NCBI GenBank assembly: GCA_049600855.1
Contig: JBMYQA010000381.1
Location: forward strand, 1-5,074
Length of the DNA stretch: 5,074 nt
Direction: 5' to 3'
DNA from: JBMYQA01 sp049600855
Lineage (GTDB): Bacteria; Bacteroidota; Bacteroidia; Cytophagales; Flammeovirgaceae
The position numbers and the translations under genes were made by a program. Of the stretch, positions 1 to 5,074 are shown piece by piece. Under the pieces are notes generated by a model. That model made no database searches. It had not been told where the DNA came from and worked only from the letters and a program-made list of their open reading frames with translations. Position 1 is the stretch's first letter, and the number at the start of each line of letters is the position of its first letter.

Positions 1-603
1 TCGAGCGCTCAGGATGCCTCTTTTGGTATTAAAGCAGGTTTAAGTACAAACACGCTGGCGTTGGATGTAGATAGCCAAGTTCAGGCAGATGGGGGGGCAA
101 GTTATTCCATTGATGCCAGTGAAACTCAAGTTGGCTTTCATGCTGGTTTCACTAGCCGAATTTCATTTGGAGGTTTTTTCTTAATGCCAGAATTGTATTT
201 TTCTTCAGCTACAAACACTTATGAGGTAACTACACTTGTCACCAGTGTAAGACAAGAAGCTGATCAAACTTTATTAAAATTAGACGTTCCTGTATTAGCA
301 GGTTTTAAAACAGGCCCTTTTCGCGTAAATGCAGGTCCAATTGCTACCTTAATTTTAGATGAAGATAACGGATTAGCAAACCTATTATTGGATGGTTCTA
401 CAGGAAATGGAGATGAAGGAACTAAAAACTTTACTTTTGGTTTTCAAGCAGGTATAGGACTAGATATCAGCAAGTTAGCTATTGATATACGTTATGAAGG
501 CAATTTGAGTAAATTATCTGATGGCTTAACACTTGGCGATAATAACTTTAACTTTGACACACGTCAGAGACAAATTATCTTGAGTGTTGGCGTTCTTTTT
601 TAA
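1..603 (+). CDS. Outer-membrane beta-barrel protein, PorT-like (OMP_b-brl_2 type), 5' end missing
   Basis: The reading frame is open from base 1 to the TAA at 601-603, giving 200 visible residues. The TTG at 61 is not a convincing start, because the 20 codons before it are in frame and protein-like. They begin SSAQDASFGIKAGL, which looks like the end of a signal peptide (cleavage probably after SSA) followed by the first barrel strand. Amphipathic strands alternate with Gly/Asn/Asp-rich turns throughout. The block at 277-339 (KLDVPVLAGFKTGP, then an AGP turn) matches the strand pattern of the Bacteroidota PorT-like beta-barrel family. The protein ends in VGVLF; a C-terminal Phe is the usual signal for barrel insertion. 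The size suggests a small barrel of about eight strands in the outer membrane (inference). Its ligand or role is unknown; members of this family are mostly uncharacterised. A run of seven G lies at 91-97. The gene converges on the minus-strand operon. Confidence 0.88.
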   Translation, partial: SSAQDASFGIKAGLSTNTLALDVDSQVQADGGASYSIDASETQVGFHAGFTSRISFGGFFLMPELYFSSATNTYEVTTLVTSVRQEADQTLLKLDVPVLAGFKTGPFRVNAGPIATLILDEDNGLANLLLDGSTGNGDEGTKNFTFGFQAGIGLDISKLAIDIRYEGNLSKLSDGLTLGDNNFNFDTRQRQIILSVGVLF

Positions 604-620
604 GAATAGCTCAGCGATAC

Positions 621-653
621 GGACAGCAGCTCCAAGGTGGGGCTGTATTGTCC
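621..653. terminator. Hairpin between convergent genes, possible bidirectional terminator
   Basis: An interrupted inverted repeat lies in the 55-base gap between the stop codons at 603 and 659. The outer arms are GGACA (621-625) and TGTCC (649-653). The inner arms are CAGCTCC (627-633) and GGGGCTG (639-645), which pair with one G-T wobble around the loop AAGGT. A small internal loop (G against TAT) separates the two stems. The position is right for ending both converging transcripts. Neither side has a clean T-run directly after the stem, so it is not a textbook intrinsic terminator. It could also act as an mRNA 3'-end stabiliser. Confidence 0.45.
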
Positions 654-658
654 CATTC

Positions 659-2479
659 TCATCTCTCCCATTTGAATGTTACTCTTGGTGCTGATTCAAT
701 CATTCTAAAAGCGAACAAACCACTACTCGGCTCACCCCCAACTTGAATTTTCCCTGCTAATTCATGGATATCAATCACACGCGCATTCAACGATCCTCTA
801 AATGGCACATCATGCCCTGTGTTATCCTTTTCTTCTCCTTTATCATAATTAAAATATTTGATAAACTTTCCTGCGGTTTCTGTCTTACTCACACCAAAAT
901 GCATTCCACTGGCATTCAAAAATACCTCCACCTGATCAATTGCAGTAGCGCCAGCTTCATTTACAAAAATGCATAATAAAATACCGTTGCCTATTCTTCG
1001 AAGTTCAATTGGCTTTTTACCATTTGCTGTAATTTGAAGATCAGGAAAGTCATTCACCACTTTCGAACGCATCAAGCATCCTGAAAAGTTGAGTTGGCTA
1101 ACTGCACTTCCTTGAGATTCTTCGTTCGTTAACTGCCGTCCAATACTCAAGGCACCATCAATTAAGGCCCATATCCACCCTTCATCGATATGGAAAAATC
1201 GAATACTTTCTTCCGGTAATAGTTGTTCGTGTGGAACTAGATTGGCAAAAGGAATGGGTTTTAGAAGTGTCAATTCTTTCAACCACTGAACAACTGCATC
1301 TGGAATGGTTGTACTCCCTGTTTTTTTACGAAATAGTCTTTCTAATGCAGCTTCTACTTTTTGCAGGGCCTCGTAATCTTCAATTTCATGATTTGTTCTT
1401 TTGATTAATTTGGCTTTTTGTGTAATTGCCAGCTGTTTTTTCCAACGATACATGGCAATCGAAATTTCTTTCTGTTCCAAGGTTAACCACTTGCCTAGCT
1501 CCCATGCACTTGCATAAGATACATCTATCCGTTTGGAACGCTTGAAATACCGCAATAGCTGGTCAGACGTATAGATATGATGGGTCTCTTCTTTGCGCTT
1601 CGCTGGCAGGGGAATCAATGGTCCTCGGTACCAAGACATCAGTTTTTGCCCATTTCGATTCGTGTGTGGTAAGGGAACATACCCTTGCATTAATGCCTGA
1701 TTTAATGAATCTTTTGCGGACTGAGGCAAGCGTAACACATCCTTATCTAATGCTTTTACTAGCCCTAAGAACGTGCTCTTCGGGCTTTCACAGGAGAAAT
1801 CCCAGCTGTAAAGTGATGGATATTTGCCGTCATTGCGCTGTTCGTCTAAGGCTATGACATGCGCCACATGATTAGCACCTGATTGGGGCAAACGATTGGC
1901 TATCAACACGGCTTTCTCGGTTCCATCTTGTCGTTTAATGACATGGGCCAGCTGTATCAAATCCGCTTCTGTTGGAATCAAGCTCGGATCGACTGTGATG
2001 AATTTATCTTTTTGGGTAGCTGCTGTTCCGTCTAAAACAATTAAAGCCAACCAGGGCACGTTATCTCGCGAAGTATAATGATTTTCTTCCCATGGAAAGG
2101 TACTCCGATTGATGATGATATGTGGGAGGTAATTCGCATAATCTCCAAAAGAACCATGAGGGGGAAATACCGTATGCACATCAGCGGGAATCAATTTTTT
2201 TTCGGGAAAAGGAATCACAAATGTCAGTTCACTTTTAAAATCCCCTTCCAAGGTAGTTGACGCATCGTTAGGATTGACCACCTGTTGCGATGCTTTGACT
2301 TCATAGGTTCCTGCTTTTATAATCGGCTGATGAAAATCCTTCAATTGAAATAGCGGTTGTACACTTTCAAATTCACCTCTAGGTGTCGCTTTTTCAGCTT
2401 CAAAAGAAAGCTGCTTAAATAAACTGGTGACTTGATTTAAGATAAGCTCTTCAATACGATGGTTTGCACTGGTATCCAT
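659..2479 (-). CDS. Conserved protein of unknown function, partner of the DUF6603-type protein
   Basis: This is a complete 606-residue protein with ATG at 2477-2479 and TGA at 659-661. I cannot assign a named family. No signal peptide, membrane helix or lipobox is visible, so it is probably cytoplasmic or exported by a non-Sec route (inference). Residues 1-35 are probably helical. Residues 55-130 look beta-rich and end in a Pro/Gly/aromatic block (PPHGSFGDYANYLPH, residues 106-120, then an FPWE). VPWLALIVLD follows at 141-150. Other patterned blocks are SLYSWDF (222-228), MSWYRGPLIPLP (281-292) and SYASAWELGKWL (321-332). A charged, helix-prone segment spans about 333-386. The block at 415-448 (VPHEQLLPEESIRFFH, then a DGALSIGR) looks highly constrained. 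The C-terminal 150 residues look beta-rich. No catalytic motif is apparent, and a structural or assembly role is possible but unproven. The start lies 5 bases after the upstream stop, which implies co-transcription with the DUF6603-type gene. Confidence 0.9.
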   Translation of the reverse strand: MDTSANHRIEELILNQVTSLFKQLSFEAEKATPRGEFESVQPLFQLKDFHQPIIKAGTYEVKASQQVVNPNDASTTLEGDFKSELTFVIPFPEKKLIPADVHTVFPPHGSFGDYANYLPHIIINRSTFPWEENHYTSRDNVPWLALIVLDGTAATQKDKFITVDPSLIPTEADLIQLAHVIKRQDGTEKAVLIANRLPQSGANHVAHVIALDEQRNDGKYPSLYSWDFSCESPKSTFLGLVKALDKDVLRLPQSAKDSLNQALMQGYVPLPHTNRNGQKLMSWYRGPLIPLPAKRKEETHHIYTSDQLLRYFKRSKRIDVSYASAWELGKWLTLEQKEISIAMYRWKKQLAITQKAKLIKRTNHEIEDYEALQKVEAALERLFRKKTGSTTIPDAVVQWLKELTLLKPIPFANLVPHEQLLPEESIRFFHIDEGWIWALIDGALSIGRQLTNEESQGSAVSQLNFSGCLMRSKVVNDFPDLQITANGKKPIELRRIGNGILLCIFVNEAGATAIDQVEVFLNASGMHFGVSKTETAGKFIKYFNYDKGEEKDNTGHDVPFRGSLNARVIDIHELAGKIQVGGEPSSGLFAFRMIESAPRVTFKWER

Positions 2480-2500
2480 ACTTTTTATAAATTATTTTCG
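2480..2500 (-). promoter_or_regulatory. A/T-rich translation start region without Shine-Dalgarno, overlapping the upstream stop
   Basis: Read on the minus strand, the last codons of the upstream gene and its TAA stop run directly into AAAGT and then the ATG. The leader is almost entirely A and T, and no GGAGG-like motif lies within about 20 bases. This kind of A-rich leader is common in Bacteroidota. With only 5 bases between stop and start, the downstream gene probably depends on ribosomes finishing the upstream gene (inference). Confidence 0.45.
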
Positions 2501-5074
2501 GTCTCCACTCCCCCTTTCAATCCATAGGCTTCTTCGGAAAAGCTAGTCAGTTCTTCTAAGAAAGCTTCTTTAAATAAGCCAAAATGGGTTTCAGGTATAA
2601 ATTGTTTGGCTTCTGCCATTCCTGTTGGTTCCCAAACATGATCTTGATATTCAGGTTCTTGATAAACAGACCGATTTTTCCCTTCCTTTGGAGGTTTCAA
2701 TTGAAGCTCAAATCCCTTTAATGCTGGGATTGTCCGCTCTTTTGTTTTCAAGTCGAGAGTTCCTTGCTGGCTCCAAAGTGCGGCCGGAACATGCGTGTAA
2801 ATGGGTTTTAGCTTAAAATTATTGATGATTTGATCATCGTCACTTCCTTTTTCTTGAATTAAAATGCTTAGCATGGAACTTGTCGATTTCCCCCGAACTA
2901 CTGGGTAAATACCAAATGGAAAACTATTGAGACTACTTGCAGCTGCGATTCCCTGAATACTTGAGATGGGAATCGTTGACTCCACCTTTAGGTTGAAATC
3001 TTTGGGATTTACAATGGCCTTTCCATCTACTTCCTTAACCAGCCCTGCCAATGTATTTAATGAAATCACTTCATTTGCAGCAGGTAAGAACCCTTCTACA
3101 AATGCAAGCCATGAGATGGTTTTCTGCTCAGGTTTATCTGCCTTTCCAAATCGAATGGTAAACGTTACAATCTTGCAATCAATCTTCACTTTACCACTAA
3201 ACTCAGGCCCCCAGATTTCCACATTCACGCCAAGGCTAAAATTGAATGTTTTAATAAAGGTTTGATAAGATACTTTAATGTCTATTCCAGCAGCCACATA
3301 ATAACTAAATGGCTTCCATTGAATGAAAAAATTCGCCCATACGATAAAAGACGCTTTTAGCTTTTTTGATTTGTAGCTAGCACTCATCTCCCCTCCTGCC
3401 ATAATCGCAGCGGGAGTCATGGCAAAATAAGCTTCTGCTTTGATGGTCAGTTCCTGATTTACCTGCCAATTGAGACCAAAGCGTGGCATATCAGGATAAT
3501 GACTTGGCTTCGTATACATGGGATGATAGCCACCAATGGTCATTACAAAATCGCCTGCATAAATCTTTTGACTGCCTGAACCGATATTTTTTGTCCAAGC
3601 GTATAAGGCAAACCCTCCCTGTAAGCGTGCATCTTTAGAGAAAATATAGGAATTTTCGGTAATCATGCCCTCAATCTGTAAAATTCCATCTGCAGGAATA
3701 ACAGTAGCGCGTACGACCAACTCTACCACCACCACGGGCTTTTCTTTAGGCATCACCAACATCGCCAAGCCCAACAAATCAATTCGCACCTTTTCTCCTA
3801 ATGTAACAATCAGTAATAAGAAGCCATCTATTAATTTAAAGGAGTTGAATCGAACTCCAACTGCAAAAAAGAGGTGATTTTTCATGGGCGGAAAAGCCTC
3901 CACCATCATCGGAACCATTTTAGTTACCTGACTTAAGAAAGATTCTTCAGGGTCAGGTGTATTCATCACGATTCGAATCAATGGAAAATCCGCTAACTGA
4001 TTTAGGGGCGGTAAAATTACCTGTCGGTTAAAACCAAAGCCTAAGGCCAAGCCATCGACAAAGAAAAAAGGAGGGCCACCAATAGGCACACCTAAAAAAG
4101 CATACAGCAGAAAAGATTTATAGCCTTCAATTTCGCCATAAGCTCCTAAAGCACTTGCGGTAAATGCATTTGTTTTAACGGTTAGCGCACCAATGTATTG
4201 GTCGTAAGCCACACCATTAATGGTAATTTCTTGACGCGCCAACACTCCTGCAACTGTTAAAGCTGAGGTTTCTAACCCCACTCCCAACCCATCTAAGTGA
4301 AGACTAATCGCATCTTTCACAAATTTCTTTAGCTGACCTACTTTGTCTTCTTGCTTGCCAAAATCTTTAAAATAGGAAATGTAATTCAGGTCGAGATTTA
4401 GTCGTAAACCAATCAGACTCATCTGAATAACAGAGAAATTGGCATCTAAATCAAATAACAAGGCTAACTTTTTATCCTGAAAGGCTAAGCCAATGCGGTG
4501 AATTGTGGCAACGGAAGCGATTTTTTTATTCACCTCAAACCATTTCACCTTTGTTGCTGTTGCCACGGTATCAGGCTGAGGAGCTAAATCTGTAGAACGG
4601 CTTGTTACTGCGTCTTCCGCTGCTTCGGTAGATGTAGTACTGTAGTGGTAAGTAAACTCTTCCTGAATCACTTCAGGAATATCCAGTTCACAATTGATTG
4701 TAAAGCCTTTTTGAAATTGATACGCTGTTTGGTTGAGGGTAAAACTGACAGCGCCAGAAGAAATGATGAACTTGAAATTGGTATCAATAGGATTGGGCAA
4801 ACGCGTATTTACTCCAGGTAAATTATCAATCAGAATTCCCGCTTTAGGTTGTATCGTAAACACCGTTACGGCTTCATTTTCTGCTTGCTGCTTGATGAAG
4901 TAAACACCCAGTTTTGCCCAATCGATAATGACATTAAACATGACCACAGATAAGTCCTTATCTTTGGAATCTTTCATGGTTACCATTACTTGTTCCAAAT
5001 CCAACTTGATTTGATCAAAGGGGAATTCAGTATTGGGCATTACTTCTGTCCACAGCTTTGCCAATAATTCGCCA
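2485..5074 (-). CDS. DUF6603-type large beta-rich protein, N-terminus missing
   Basis: The frame is open to the right edge and ends with TAA at 2485-2487. About 862 residues are visible. The TTG at 5064 is an arbitrary start, since in-frame codons (GEL) precede it. Numbering from that TTG, residues 1-130 form a beta-rich N-terminal part, and 135-172 are a Thr/Ser/Ala-rich linker. From about 185 to 640 the sequence follows the pattern I know from DUF6603 proteins of bacteria and fungi. Key blocks are a GGPPFFFVDGLALGFGFNR segment (329-347, bases 4024-4080), GGYHPMY with a following YP and LNW (511-533), an EAYFAMTPAAIMAGG segment (543-557) and WGPEFSG (618-624). The last 220 residues are more hydrophilic and not recognisable. 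Function is unknown: no active-site motif or helical membrane segment stands out, and amphipathic strands predominate. The gene is first of the two visible genes of the operon, 5 bases from the next start. The family assignment is from memory of its motifs, not from a search. Confidence 0.85.
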   Translation of the reverse strand, partial: GELLAKLWTEVMPNTEFPFDQIKLDLEQVMVTMKDSKDKDLSVVMFNVIIDWAKLGVYFIKQQAENEAVTVFTIQPKAGILIDNLPGVNTRLPNPIDTNFKFIISSGAVSFTLNQTAYQFQKGFTINCELDIPEVIQEEFTYHYSTTSTEAAEDAVTSRSTDLAPQPDTVATATKVKWFEVNKKIASVATIHRIGLAFQDKKLALLFDLDANFSVIQMSLIGLRLNLDLNYISYFKDFGKQEDKVGQLKKFVKDAISLHLDGLGVGLETSALTVAGVLARQEITINGVAYDQYIGALTVKTNAFTASALGAYGEIEGYKSFLLYAFLGVPIGGPPFFFVDGLALGFGFNRQVILPPLNQLADFPLIRIVMNTPDPEESFLSQVTKMVPMMVEAFPPMKNHLFFAVGVRFNSFKLIDGFLLLIVTLGEKVRIDLLGLAMLVMPKEKPVVVVELVVRATVIPADGILQIEGMITENSYIFSKDARLQGGFALYAWTKNIGSGSQKIYAGDFVMTIGGYHPMYTKPSHYPDMPRFGLNWQVNQELTIKAEAYFAMTPAAIMAGGEMSASYKSKKLKASFIVWANFFIQWKPFSYYVAAGIDIKVSYQTFIKTFNFSLGVNVEIWGPEFSGKVKIDCKIVTFTIRFGKADKPEQKTISWLAFVEGFLPAANEVISLNTLAGLVKEVDGKAIVNPKDFNLKVESTIPISSIQGIAAASSLNSFPFGIYPVVRGKSTSSMLSILIQEKGSDDDQIINNFKLKPIYTHVPAALWSQQGTLDLKTKERTIPALKGFELQLKPPKEGKNRSVYQEPEYQDHVWEPTGMAEAKQFIPETHFGLFKEAFLEELTSFSEEAYGLKGGVETENNL

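Noticed and set aside
61..63. TTG as the start of the outer-membrane protein
   Set aside because: The frame is open upstream to base 1 and encodes a signal-peptide end and first strand, so the true start lies outside the window.
764..976. 70-residue plus-strand open frame opposite the 606-residue gene
   Set aside because: It lies wholly antisense to a clear long gene, its translation is rich in His, Cys, Ile and Phe as expected of an antisense frame, and it has no recognisable motif.
1618..2260. Three plus-strand open frames (1618-1857, 1896-2078, 2078-2260)
   Set aside because: All are antisense to the 606-residue gene, show no protein-family pattern and have no convincing start region; they are shadows.
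2625..3877. Plus-strand open frames at 2625-2816, 2966-3265 and 3665-3877
   Set aside because: They are antisense to the DUF6603-type gene. The last is low-complexity Thr/Ser/Asn, the mirror of Val- and Gly-rich codons on the other strand.
3660..3880. Hydrophobic stretches in the DUF6603-type protein as membrane helices (residues about 410-455)
   Set aside because: Segments such as GFLLLIVTLG and PVVVVELVV are short, rich in beta-branched residues and broken by charged residues and turns, which fits buried beta-strands better than helices.
5062..5064. TTG as the start of the DUF6603-type protein
   Set aside because: In-frame codons continue to the window edge with no stop, and no leader can be seen, so the real start is probably beyond the window.
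1..5074. CRISPR array, tRNA, rRNA, insertion sequence or long direct repeats
   Set aside because: By eye I found no regularly spaced repeats, no tRNA-like cloverleaf, no transposase and no terminal inverted repeats; almost all the window is coding.

Overview
The window looks like chromosomal DNA from a member of the Bacteroidota. It is moderately AT-rich. The left-hand gene encodes a small outer-membrane beta-barrel with the signature typical of that phylum (PorT-like, OMP_b-brl_2 type). The one gene start visible inside the window has an A-rich leader and no Shine-Dalgarno motif, which is also usual there. I cannot name a genus.

Layout: (1) Positions 1-603, plus strand: the nearly complete 3' part of the beta-barrel gene. 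The reading frame is open to the left edge, and only the start codon and most of the signal peptide are missing. (2) Positions 604-658: a short gap between convergent genes. It holds an interrupted hairpin that probably ends transcription from one or both sides. (3) Positions 659-2479, minus strand: a complete 606-residue protein of unknown function. It has several strongly patterned sequence blocks but no recognised catalytic motif. (4) Positions 2485-5074, minus strand: a large beta-rich protein that I recognise as a DUF6603-type protein. It is open to the right edge, so its N-terminus is missing. There is no gene-free stretch over 300 bases.

The two minus-strand genes are separated by only 5 bases, with the DUF6603 gene first. 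They are almost certainly co-transcribed and probably translationally coupled, so they form the left (3') end of an operon that continues beyond the right edge. Neither product shows an enzyme active site. This pair is the most promising candidate for an undescribed system: two large, conserved, uncharacterised proteins made together. What they do cannot be read from this window. The beta-barrel gene is convergent with them and probably belongs to a separate transcription unit.
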